NCBI GenBank assembly: GCA_964619315.1
Contig: CAZUEH010000017.1
Span: 1 to 25,581, forward strand
Length of the DNA: 25,581 nt
Origin: Fimisoma sp964619315
GTDB taxonomy: Bacteria > Bacillota > Clostridia > Peptostreptococcales > Anaerovoracaceae
Reading direction: 5' to 3'
Positions 7,487 through 14,368 of the stretch are shown piece by piece. Within the stretch, counting starts at the first letter, position 1. Each line of letters starts with the position of its first letter. Under the pieces are notes generated by a model. The model was not told where the DNA came from and did not search any database. It worked only from the letters and a program-made list of their open reading frames with translations. Made by a program: the position numbers and the translations under genes.

Positions 7487-8404
7487 ATGGCAGACATAAC
7501 TATTGTAGGTGGAATAAACATTGACATCGAAGGGTGCCCCTTTGAAGACTTAAAGTATGAAGACTCAAATCCGGGAAGCATTTCTTTTTCCCATGGGGGA
7601 GTTGGACGCAATATTACGGAAAATGTCGCAAGAATGGGCGGCGATGTTGCAATGATTTCTGTAATTGGAGATGACCATATGGGACTTGGCGCAAAGGAAG
7701 AATTAGACAGCCTTGGCGTTGACACCTCAAGAATTAGAAGGATTACTGGAAAAAACTCGGCTATATATCTATCCATACTTAATAATCATAAAGATATGGA
7801 AGTCGCCATCTGCGACATGGACATAGTTGACTATATAACTCCAGAATTTTTGGAGGCAAATATAGACTTGCTAAAAGGCTCTAAAGTTGTGGCCTTAGAT
7901 GGAAACCTCAATGAGGAAATCCTAATGTATATCACCCAAAGGCTAGAGGGAACTGCACTATTCTTTGACCCCGTTTCAAGCACGAAGGCAGTCAGAGCAA
8001 TCAAGTCCATAGGCAAGTTCCAATGTATCAAGCCTAACATAATGGAAGCCGAAGCATTGTCAGGGATCAAAATAGAAGATGAAGCAGGTTTGAAAAAGGC
8101 AGGACAATGGTTCATAGACAGGGGAGTGGAAAAAGTTTTCATAACCCTCAACAAAGAAGGCGTATATTATAAGGATCAAACTCAAGAAGGCTTCATAAAG
8201 CCGAAGCCAGTTAAAATAAATAGCGCAACAGGGGCGGGAGATAGTTTTTCTGCGGCCATTTTGATGGGAATGGTAAAAGAAATGAACATCAAAGAAATTG
8301 CCGAGTACGGTATGGCAGCCGCTCATGTAACATTAGAAAGCAGTCACGCTGTGAATAAAGATATGTGTAATACAGAAATTGAAAGGAGAACGGAAAATGT
8401 GTAA
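7487..8404 (+). CDS. psuK: PfkB-family kinase, probable pseudouridine kinase PsuK
   Basis: A 305-aa ribokinase-fold sugar/nucleoside kinase. The N-terminal PfkB signature covers residues 36-63 (GGVGRNITENVARMGG), and the anion-hole and catalytic base motif GAGDSF is at 249-254 (D252). Direct coupling to psuG (8-bp overlap, ATGTGTAA) makes pseudouridine the best substrate guess: PsuK phosphorylates pseudouridine to pseudouridine 5'-phosphate, the PsuG substrate. The SD GAGGA lies just upstream of ATG 7487, and 22 bp separate it from the nucleoside kinase gene. Alone, the sequence would support only PfkB-type carbohydrate or nucleoside kinase. Confidence 0.85.
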   Translation: MADITIVGGINIDIEGCPFEDLKYEDSNPGSISFSHGGVGRNITENVARMGGDVAMISVIGDDHMGLGAKEELDSLGVDTSRIRRITGKNSAIYLSILNNHKDMEVAICDMDIVDYITPEFLEANIDLLKGSKVVALDGNLNEEILMYITQRLEGTALFFDPVSSTKAVRAIKSIGKFQCIKPNIMEAEALSGIKIEDEAGLKKAGQWFIDRGVEKVFITLNKEGVYYKDQTQEGFIKPKPVKINSATGAGDSFSAAILMGMVKEMNIKEIAEYGMAAAHVTLESSHAVNKDMCNTEIERRTENV

Positions 8405-9302
8405 TTGTCATTTAGATGTAAACCCACAAGTAGCTAAAGCATTGGAGGAAGGTCGTCCAGTTGTAGCATTAGAGTCTACAATCATAGCCCACGGAATGCC
8501 TTACCCAAAAAACATTGAAACTGCTTTGGCAGTGGAACAAGTAATAAGAGATAATGGTGCTGTACCAGCAACCATCGGAATATTAGGAGGCAAAATTAAG
8601 GTAGGAATGACCAAGGAAGAAATTGAGTACATGGCACAGGCCAAAGATGTACTAAAAGTAAGCCGCAGAGACCTTCCCCTTGTAATCTCCCAAAAACGTG
8701 ATGGAGCTACTACTGTAGCAGGTACAATGATAGCTGCTAACATGGCAGGCATCAAACTATTTGTGACAGGTGGAATTGGCGGAGTCCATAGAGGCGCAGG
8801 CGAATCCTTTGATATTTCAGCCGACCTTGAAGAATTAAAGATGACAGATGTTACCGTAGTATGTGCGGGCGTAAAATCCATTTTAGACATCGGTGCAACT
8901 TTGGAATATTTGGAAACAGCAGGCGTACCAGTTATAACTTATGGTGCTGACGAGTTCCCTGCATTTTATAGCCGCAAAAGCGGATTCAAAGCAGAATGCC
9001 AAATGGACTCTGTAGAGGACATCGGAGCACTAATTGCAATGAAAGAAAAATTAGGGCTAAAAGGCGGCATCCTTGTAGCTTGTCCAGTTCCTGAAAAAGA
9101 CGAGATTCCTTTTGAAGAAATGGATAAAGTTATCAAGAAAGCTTTGAAAGAATGTGAAGACAACAATGTGAAAGGCAAAAATATCACACCATTCCTACTT
9201 TCAAAGGTCAAAGATATCACCGACGGAAAGAGCCTTGAAGCAAACATCAAGCTAGTTTTGAACAACGCTGACATCGGTTCCAAAATCGCCGGCAACATCT
9301 AA
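8397..9302 (+). CDS. psuG: Pseudouridine-5'-phosphate glycosidase PsuG
   Basis: It cleaves the C-glycosidic bond of pseudouridine 5'-phosphate to uracil and ribose 5-phosphate (reversibly in vitro), in a metal-dependent reaction. The 301-aa protein carries the family segments LESTIIAHGMPYP (25-37), GGIGGVHRGA (125-134), FDISADL (138-144) and CAGVKSILDIG (156-166). K160, E26 and D143 match the catalytic Lys166, Glu31 and metal-binding Asp149 of the E. coli enzyme. ATG 8397 is chosen because AAAGGAG (8382-8388) lies 8 nt upstream; a TTG at 8379 has no SD. It overlaps psuK by 8 bp and is last in its unit. Confidence 0.95.
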   Translation: MCNCHLDVNPQVAKALEEGRPVVALESTIIAHGMPYPKNIETALAVEQVIRDNGAVPATIGILGGKIKVGMTKEEIEYMAQAKDVLKVSRRDLPLVISQKRDGATTVAGTMIAANMAGIKLFVTGGIGGVHRGAGESFDISADLEELKMTDVTVVCAGVKSILDIGATLEYLETAGVPVITYGADEFPAFYSRKSGFKAECQMDSVEDIGALIAMKEKLGLKGGILVACPVPEKDEIPFEEMDKVIKKALKECEDNNVKGKNITPFLLSKVKDITDGKSLEANIKLVLNNADIGSKIAGNI

Positions 9303-9331
9303 TATAAAATAGTTAATAATAAGTAGCATTG

Positions 9332-9376
9332 AAGCAGATCGTAGAACATTGAGTTCCGCAATCTGCTTTTGTTTTT
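9332..9376 (+). terminator. Terminator after psuG
   Basis: Arms AAGCAGAT (9332-9339) and ATCTGCTT (9361-9368) are perfect complements. A smaller GAAC/GTTC helix can form inside, and a T-rich tail follows (TTTTGTTTTT, to 9376). The apical part is larger than in most terminators, hence moderate confidence. Confidence 0.7.
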
Positions 9377-9588
9377 GAGAAATGACCGAAACCCTGCGGG
9401 TTTCGCACGATTTTACCAAAACTGTGGCGAATCCTCTCGTCAATTCGGCCATTTTGACCAAATCGGCAAGAACCAAGCAACCACGCAATTTAAGAACGCA
9501 AGGATAAGTGTAGCAACCCAAGAGCCGTAAGCATTGAAAACACTCAAAAGTGTCTCTAAAAAAGCGCAAAAATAATTTTATTTTTTCC
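9377..9588. other. Non-coding gap upstream of the S10 promoter, with a perfect hairpin
   Basis: No credible gene is seen in this stretch. It holds a perfect 8-bp hairpin, CGAAACCC (9387-9394) TGC GGGTTTCG (9398-9405), without a T-run. The 9-mer AGCATTGAA occurs at 9325-9333 and again at 9530-9538, bracketing about 200 bp. This could be a remnant of a small mobile repeat or chance. A minus-strand open frame here shows no recognised domain. Confidence 0.4.
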
Positions 9589-9617
9589 TTGCAAAAAAAA
9601 GTGAGTTAATATATACT
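9589..9617 (+). promoter_or_regulatory. Main promoter of the S10-spc-alpha ribosomal super-operon
   Basis: The -35 box TTGCAA (9589-9594) and -10 box TATACT (9612-9617) are 17 bp apart, preceded by an AT-rich, T-rich stretch. Transcription should start near 9624, leaving a leader of about 235 nt before rpsJ. No other comparably good promoter was seen in the ribosomal block. Confidence 0.75.
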
Positions 9618-9623
9618 GTAAGA

Positions 9624-9859
9624 GCTTGCAAAAAGGCGATGAAGTGGGAAGTTGCTGTGCTATCAGGTAATTTCCACGGAGCATGTCCTCACTCGATGAG
9701 GTCGGAGGGATTCGCCAAGTTTTTGCTGTGCGGGCAAAATCTAAAAACGCACGGCAGCGTGTATAAAGCAAGCGAAACGTCATACACGTTGAAACAAGGC
9801 AGTTAGAGCCCCTTGTACAAGGATAGCGAAAACAGTACAAAAAATTTAGGAGGAACAAA
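9624..9859 (+). promoter_or_regulatory. Structured mRNA leader of rpsJ (candidate ribosomal protein autoregulatory RNA)
   Basis: Complementary arms suggest a multi-branch fold. The closing helix pairs GCAAAAA+GGCGA (9628-9639) with TCGCC...TTTTTGC (9712-9726). Inside are GTGGGAA (9645-9651) with TTTCCAC (9671-9677), and CCTCA (9687-9691) with TGAGG (9697-9701). Downstream are GCTGTGCG (9725-9732) with CGCACGGC (9748-9755), and CGTGTAT (9758-9764) with ATACACG (9782-9788). Near the SD (AGGAGG, 9848-9853), ACAAGG (9794-9799) and GTACAA (9835-9840) compete for CCTTGTAC (9811-9818). The position at the head of the S10 operon suggests feedback by one of its products, as L4 does in E. coli. The ligand here is unknown. 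Confidence 0.6.
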
Positions 9860-10171
9860 ATGAGCGAATTACAGAAAATCAGAATCAAACTGAAGGCTTA
9901 TGACCACGCACTATTAGATCAGTCAGCAGCCAAAATTGTAGAAACAGCTAAGAAGACAGGCGCAGACGTTTCTGGCCCAATTCCGCTACCTACAGAAAAA
10001 GAAGTAATCACAATCTTAAGAGCTGTACATAAGTACAAAGACTCAAGAGAACAGTTTGAGCAAAGAACTCACAAGAGACTGATTGACATCACAAACGCAA
10101 CATTGAAGACAACTGATGCTTTGACAAAGTTGGATTTACCTGCAGGCGTAGATATCGAAATCAAACTCTAA
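9860..10171 (+). CDS. rpsJ: 30S ribosomal protein S10
   Basis: S10 (uS10, 103 aa) belongs to the 3' domain (head) of the small subunit and also acts with NusB in antitermination. Recognisable segments are KIRIKLKAYDHALLDQSA (5-22), SGPIPLPTEKEVITILR and a C-terminal GVDIEIKL. Full length; SD AGGAGG is 7 nt before ATG 9860. First gene of the super-operon, behind a long structured leader. An unusual 207-bp structured gap follows before rplC. Confidence 0.98.
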   Translation: MSELQKIRIKLKAYDHALLDQSAAKIVETAKKTGADVSGPIPLPTEKEVITILRAVHKYKDSREQFEQRTHKRLIDITNATLKTTDALTKLDLPAGVDIEIKL

Positions 10172-10365
10172 TCAAAGGATAAGCCTTTGAAAATGGCAAA
10201 AGCCAAAAAGACCTAAACAATAGGCAAAGCTAAACAAGTAAGGGAATCTCCCTTAGTAAGAATGCATGAGAGGGAACAACCGAAGAAGCTCACCTGTGAG
10301 AGCGAAGGGTAAGATGCAAACACCCGCAGTGGTTAGTCACACCAGGGCATTCCAATGTAAGCAAA
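10172..10365 (+). promoter_or_regulatory. Structured RNA in the rpsJ-rplC gap (second candidate regulatory element)
   Basis: Serial complementary arms are visible: TCAAAGG (10172-10178)/CCTTTGA (10184-10190) directly after the rpsJ stop; TGGC (10194-10197)/GCCA (10202-10205); TAAGGGA (10239-10245)/TCCCTTA (10249-10255); a junction closed by TGCAT (10263-10267)/ATGCA (10314-10318) with hairpin CTCA (10289-10292)/TGAG (10297-10300); and CCC..TGGT (10323-10333)/ACCA-GGG (10341-10347). No hairpin has a T-run, so terminators are unlikely. The junction shares a core motif with the rpsJ leader. It probably controls rplC and downstream genes, or marks RNA processing. Confidence 0.55.
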
Positions 10366-10378
10366 AAGGAGAAAAAAT

Positions 10379-11014
10379 ATGAAAGCAATTTTAGGTAAGA
10401 AACTGGGAATGACCCAGATCTTCGACGAAACAGGAAATGTAATTCCTGTAACAGTAATCGAAGCAGGTCCTGAAGTAGTAACTCAAGTTAAAACAGTTGA
10501 GACTGACGGATACAATGCAGTTCAGGTAGGCTTTGAAGATCAAAAGCCACAGAGAGTGAACAAACCACTAACTGGACATTTTGCAAAAGCTGGCGTAGTT
10601 ACTAAAAAGTATTTAGCTGAATTCAGAGTAGAAGAAGGCGAAGCATACGAAGTTGGACAAGTAATCACAGCTGCTGAATTTGAAGAAGGTAAGAAACTTG
10701 ACGTTACAGGAGTGTCCAAAGGTAAAGGTACTCAGGGTAACATCAAAAGACACGGACACCACAGAGGTCCTATGACCCACGGTTCCAAGCATAAGAGACT
10801 TGCAGGTGCATTAGCAGCAGGTACTTACCCTTCAAGAGTATTCAAGGGCAACGCAGGTCCAGGTAGAATGGGTAGAGATACCGTTACCGTACAGAACGTA
10901 GTTCTGGTAAAAGTTATTGAAGACAGGAACCTTATGCTGGTTAAGGGCGCAGTACCGGGTCACAAAGGCGGACTGGTTCGCGTTCAATATGCAGTTAAAG
11001 GTCAGGACAAATAG
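10379..11014 (+). CDS. rplC: 50S ribosomal protein L3
   Basis: L3 (uL3, 211 aa) is an early-assembly large-subunit protein whose loop reaches the peptidyl transferase centre. The N-terminus MKAILGKKLGMTQIF and the central loop THGSKHKRLAG followed by GNAGPGRMG are family hallmarks. Full length. SD AAAAGGAG precedes ATG 10379. It lies directly downstream of the structured rpsJ-rplC gap, so its translation may be the first target of that element; rplD follows after 25 bp. Confidence 0.98.
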   Translation: MKAILGKKLGMTQIFDETGNVIPVTVIEAGPEVVTQVKTVETDGYNAVQVGFEDQKPQRVNKPLTGHFAKAGVVTKKYLAEFRVEEGEAYEVGQVITAAEFEEGKKLDVTGVSKGKGTQGNIKRHGHHRGPMTHGSKHKRLAGALAAGTYPSRVFKGNAGPGRMGRDTVTVQNVVLVKVIEDRNLMLVKGAVPGHKGGLVRVQYAVKGQDK

Positions 11015-11039
11015 GAACTGAAGGAAGGAGGAAGCAAAA

Positions 11040-11663
11040 ATGGCAAAAGTAACAATGCTAAACATGGCAGGAGCTGAGGCTGGAAAGATTGAATTAAGTG
11101 ATGAAATCTTCTCAATCACTCCAAACGAATTCGCAGTTCACGCAGTAGTTAAGAACTATCTGGCAAACCAGAGACAGGGCACACAGTCCGCTAAGACCAG
11201 AGGCGAAGTCAGAGGAGGCGGAAGAAAACCTTTTAGACAAAAGGGAACAGGCCGTCATAGACAGGGACATTCAACAGACCCTTCACAAATCGGCGGAGGA
11301 GTAGTATTTGCTCCAAAGCCAAGAGACTATAGATATTCACTTCCAAAGAAGTTAAGAAGACTTGCAATGAAGTCTGCACTTTCTTCAAAGGTGGCTGAAA
11401 AAGAAATTATTGTTTTAGACGAATTGAAATTCGAAGAACCTAAGACAAAAGAAATGATCAAAGTACTAGCAAACGTTAAAGCTGGTAAAAAAGCTTTGAT
11501 AGTTATGGCAGAAAAGGACGAAAACGTAGTTAGGTCCGCAGCTAACATTCCTGGAGTAAAGACTATGTTGGTCAACACGATGAACGTTTACCAAATCGTA
11601 AACCACAACAGCTTTATCGTAACTCAGGAAGCTGTTAAGAAAATCGAGGAGGTGTACCTGTAA
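11040..11663 (+). CDS. rplD: 50S ribosomal protein L4
   Basis: L4 (uL4, 207 aa) binds domain I of 23S rRNA and lines the exit tunnel with an extended loop, seen here as TRGEVRGGGRKPFRQKGTG (about 56-74) and GGGVVFAPKPRDY. In E. coli L4 is the autogenous repressor of the S10 operon, so it is one candidate ligand for the leader RNAs here; that link is inference. The SD GGAAGGAGG lies upstream, and the stop overlaps the rplW start (TAATG). Confidence 0.98.
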   Translation: MAKVTMLNMAGAEAGKIELSDEIFSITPNEFAVHAVVKNYLANQRQGTQSAKTRGEVRGGGRKPFRQKGTGRHRQGHSTDPSQIGGGVVFAPKPRDYRYSLPKKLRRLAMKSALSSKVAEKEIIVLDELKFEEPKTKEMIKVLANVKAGKKALIVMAEKDENVVRSAANIPGVKTMLVNTMNVYQIVNHNSFIVTQEAVKKIEEVYL

Positions 11664-11953
11664 TGAAGACAGCATATGATATAATTCTGGAACCGGTTAT
11701 TTCCGAACAGAGTATGGACGTTGCTCAGAGCAAGAAGTACACGTTCAAAGTTGCACCAGGTGCTAACAAAACTCAGGTAAAAATTGCTATCGAAGAAATC
11801 TTCGAAGTAGAAGTTGCTAGAGTAAACATTATGAACTATGACGGTAAAGTTAAGAGAATGGGAAGAAGCGTAGGCAGAACATCAGCTTACAAAAAAGCAA
11901 TCGTTACTCTCACAAACAAGAGTAAAGATATAGAATTCTTCCAGGGACTATAA
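11663..11953 (+). CDS. rplW: 50S ribosomal protein L23
   Basis: L23 (uL23, 96 aa) sits at the tunnel exit and docks trigger factor and SRP. The N-terminal YDIILEPVISEQSM and the KVKRMGRSVGRTSAYKKAIVTL segment typify the family. It overlaps rplD by one base (TAATG); the SD GAGGAGGTG is inside rplD, implying coupled translation. The size is normal for bacteria. Confidence 0.98.
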   Translation: MKTAYDIILEPVISEQSMDVAQSKKYTFKVAPGANKTQVKIAIEEIFEVEVARVNIMNYDGKVKRMGRSVGRTSAYKKAIVTLTNKSKDIEFFQGL

Positions 11954-11970
11954 TTAGGAGGTAGCAATAA

Positions 11971-12804
11971 ATGGGAATTAAAAAATACAAACCAACTACT
12001 CCTGGTCTTAGAGGAATGACAGTCTCTACTTTTGAAGAGATTACAACAAGCACCCCTGAAAAATCACTGACTGTGACTCTTAAGAAACATTCAGGAAGAA
12101 ACAACAGAGGTAAAATCACAGTAAGACACAAGGGTGGCGGCACAAGACCAAAATACAGAATCATTGATTTTAAGAGAAATAAAGACGATGTTCCGGGAAC
12201 AGTTAAGACTATCGAATACGACCCGAACAGAAGTGCAAACATTGCCCTTATTGCGTATGCAGACGGCGAAAAGAGATACATTATCGCACCTAACAAGTTA
12301 GAAGTAGGAAACGTAATCGTATCAGGACCTGAATCAGACATCGTAGTAGGAAACGCACTTCCAATCGCAAAAATTCCAGTTGGTACAATAATCCACAACG
12401 TGGAACTTAAACCTGGCAAGGGTGGACAGTTAGTAAGATCAGCAGGAAACGGTGCACAGCTAATGGCTAAAGAAGGCGACTATGCACAGCTAAGACTACC
12501 TTCCGGCGAAGTTAGAAAAGTGAACATGAGATGTAGAGCTACTATCGGCGAAGTTGGTAACATCGATCACGGAAACATCCAGATAGGTAAAGCAGGAAGA
12601 AAAAGACACATGGGAATCAGACCTACAGTAAGAGGTTCTGTAATGAACCCTAACGACCATCCACACGGTGGTGGTGAAGGAAGATCACCTATCGGACGTA
12701 AAAGTCCTGTTACTCCTTGGGGTAAACCTACTCTTGGATACAAAACAAGGAAAAAGAACAAAGCTTCAAATCAATATATCGTAAAGAAGAGAAATGAAAA
12801 ATAA
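11971..12804 (+). CDS. rplB: 50S ribosomal protein L2
   Basis: L2 (uL2, 277 aa) is a large-subunit core protein needed for subunit joining and the peptidyl transferase centre. It shows GRNNRGKITVRHKGGG near residue 43, the LPSGEVRKV segment, and the conserved C-terminal VRGSVMNPNDHPHGGGEGRSPIG with the functionally important histidine. Full length; SD TTAGGAGG lies upstream of ATG 11971. It is 17 bp from rplW and 18 bp from rpsS. Confidence 0.98.
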   Translation: MGIKKYKPTTPGLRGMTVSTFEEITTSTPEKSLTVTLKKHSGRNNRGKITVRHKGGGTRPKYRIIDFKRNKDDVPGTVKTIEYDPNRSANIALIAYADGEKRYIIAPNKLEVGNVIVSGPESDIVVGNALPIAKIPVGTIIHNVELKPGKGGQLVRSAGNGAQLMAKEGDYAQLRLPSGEVRKVNMRCRATIGEVGNIDHGNIQIGKAGRKRHMGIRPTVRGSVMNPNDHPHGGGEGRSPIGRKSPVTPWGKPTLGYKTRKKNKASNQYIVKKRNEK

Positions 12805-12822
12805 TAGGAAGGAGCGAAACTA

Positions 12823-13104
12823 ATGGGTAGATCACTTAAGAAAGGCCCTTTCGTCAACGCTAAGCTGATCAAAGCTATTGAAGAGATGAATTCAGCTAAC
12901 GAAAAGAAAGTTATAAAAACATGGTCAAGACCATCAACCATATTCCCGCAGATGGTAGGACATACCATCGCTGTACACGACGGTAAGAAACACGTTCCTG
13001 TGTACATTACAGAAGACATGGTAGGACATAGACTTGGAGAATTTGCTCCAACTAGAACCTACAGAGGTCATATCGCAGACAAGTCTTCAAGGGTTAAGAA
13101 ATAA
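12823..13104 (+). CDS. rpsS: 30S ribosomal protein S19
   Basis: S19 (uS19, 93 aa) is a head protein of the small subunit that pairs with S13 near the A and P sites. Diagnostic segments are MGRSLKKGPFV, TWSRPSTIFPQMVGHTIAVH and LGEFAPTRTYRGH. Normal length; SD GGAAGGAG is upstream. It lies between rplB and rplV with 18-bp gaps on both sides. Confidence 0.98.
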   Translation: MGRSLKKGPFVNAKLIKAIEEMNSANEKKVIKTWSRPSTIFPQMVGHTIAVHDGKKHVPVYITEDMVGHRLGEFAPTRTYRGHIADKSSRVKK

Positions 13105-13122
13105 GAAAGGAGAACATGAAAA

Positions 13123-13458
13123 ATGGAAGCAAAAGCAATTGCAAAATACGTGAGAATGTCTCCTATCAAGTTGAAACCTGTTACAGACTTAGTAAGAGGC
13201 AAGGACTTACAAGAGGCATTGAACATCTTAAAGTTCACGCCAGGCAAAGGTTCTCAAATCGTAGAAAGTGTTGTTAAATCAGCAGCAGCAAACGCTGAAA
13301 ACAACTATGATATGAATCCGGACAATTTATACGTTGCCGAAGTATATGCGCACCAAGGTCCAACAATGAAAAGATGGAGAGCAGGTTCGCAAGGCAGAGC
13401 ATCAATTATTCTAAAGAGATCAAGCCACGTCGGTGTAACTTTAAAGGAAAAGGAATAG
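13123..13458 (+). CDS. rplV: 50S ribosomal protein L22
   Basis: L22 (uL22, 111 aa) lines the exit tunnel through its long beta-hairpin. The N-terminal KYVRMSPIKLKPVTDLVRGK and C-terminal GRASIILKRSSHVGV mark the family. At the hairpin tip the usual Pro-Arg-Ala of KR-x-x-PRA-x-GRA reads Ala-Gly-Ser (87-89), while the macrolide-related MKR (82-84) is kept. SD AGAAAGGAG lies upstream of ATG 13123. The gene otherwise looks normal. Confidence 0.98.
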   Translation: MEAKAIAKYVRMSPIKLKPVTDLVRGKDLQEALNILKFTPGKGSQIVESVVKSAAANAENNYDMNPDNLYVAEVYAHQGPTMKRWRAGSQGRASIILKRSSHVGVTLKEKE

Positions 13459-13474
13459 GATAGGAGGTTCATTA

Positions 13475-14341
13475 ATGGGTCAGAAAGTTAGCCCACACGG
13501 TTTGAGAGTGGGAGTCATCAAAGACTGGGAATCCAAATGGTATGGAGATAAGAAGAACTTTGCAGATTTTCTTGCTGAAGATAATCAGATCAGAAAATAC
13601 GTAAAGAAAAAATTATATGTAGCTGGCGTTTCAAGAATTCTCATTGAGAGATCTTCTGAAAACAAAATAAGAGTTATCGTTCTTACTGCAAAACCAGGAA
13701 TGGTTATAGGAAGATCCGGAGACGGAATCGAAGCTTTAAAGAAAGGCTTAGTAAAGCTTACTGGAAAGCAAGTAGAAATTTCTATAGAAGAAGTAAGAAG
13801 AGCAGAACTAGATGCACAGTTAACAGCTGAAGCTGTTGCACAGTCTCTAGAAAGACGTATCTCTTTTAGAAGAGCTATGAAACAAGTAATCGGCAGAACC
13901 ATGAAGGCCGGTGCAAAAGGTATAAAAGTAGCTGTAGCCGGAAGACTAGGTGGAGCTGAAATCGCAAGAAACGAAAAGTATAGCGAAGGAAATGTTCCTC
14001 TTCATACATTGAGAGCAGACATTGACTACGGATTTGCTGAAGCAGACACAACTTACGGAAAAATCGGCATTAAGGTTTGGATAAACCACGGAGAAATTCT
14101 GGATAAGGGACTTCAAGGACCTATTCGTGAAGAAAAACGCGAAAAGAGAGACAGAAGACCTAGAAAAGACGGCGAAAGACGTCAGCGTAGAGATAACGGT
14201 GGACGTGATCGTCAGAACAGATACGGCAGAGACGACAGGGCTGAAATGCCAAAGGCAGTAAACCCAAGAGTCAGAAAAGCCGCTCCAAAGGCTGAACCTC
14301 AAGTCGAGGCACCAGCAGAAACTGTAGAAACTGAAAACTAA
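13475..14341 (+). CDS. rpsC: 30S ribosomal protein S3 with a long C-terminal tail
   Basis: S3 (uS3) forms part of the mRNA entry channel and its helicase. Residues 1 to about 214 are the standard protein: MGQKVSPHGLRVG start, KH-domain motif VIGRSGDGIEALKKGL (77-92), GRLGGAEIAR and GIKVWINHGE. From about 215 the protein runs on for roughly 70 residues: first a charged, Arg/Asp/Gly/Asn-rich stretch (218-255), then an Ala/Pro/Glu-rich acidic end. Most bacterial S3 proteins are about 210-240 aa; this one is 288. Frame and stop are clear, so the tail is not a sequencing artefact visible here. SD TAGGAGG precedes ATG. Confidence 0.97.
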   Translation: MGQKVSPHGLRVGVIKDWESKWYGDKKNFADFLAEDNQIRKYVKKKLYVAGVSRILIERSSENKIRVIVLTAKPGMVIGRSGDGIEALKKGLVKLTGKQVEISIEEVRRAELDAQLTAEAVAQSLERRISFRRAMKQVIGRTMKAGAKGIKVAVAGRLGGAEIARNEKYSEGNVPLHTLRADIDYGFAEADTTYGKIGIKVWINHGEILDKGLQGPIREEKREKRDRRPRKDGERRQRRDNGGRDRQNRYGRDDRAEMPKAVNPRVRKAAPKAEPQVEAPAETVETEN

Positions 14342-14368
14342 GCAAGTAGGAAAGGAGGAACTTAAGCC

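Noticed and set aside
9252..9888. Minus-strand open frames over the psuG-rpsJ gap
   Set aside because: They overlap the psuG end, the S10 promoter or the rpsJ leader, show no recognised domain and no convincing SD. Best treated as chance frames or a repeat remnant.
10172..10190. Hairpin after the rpsJ stop as a terminator
   Set aside because: The stem is perfect but an A-rich stretch follows instead of a T-run, and the operon clearly continues.
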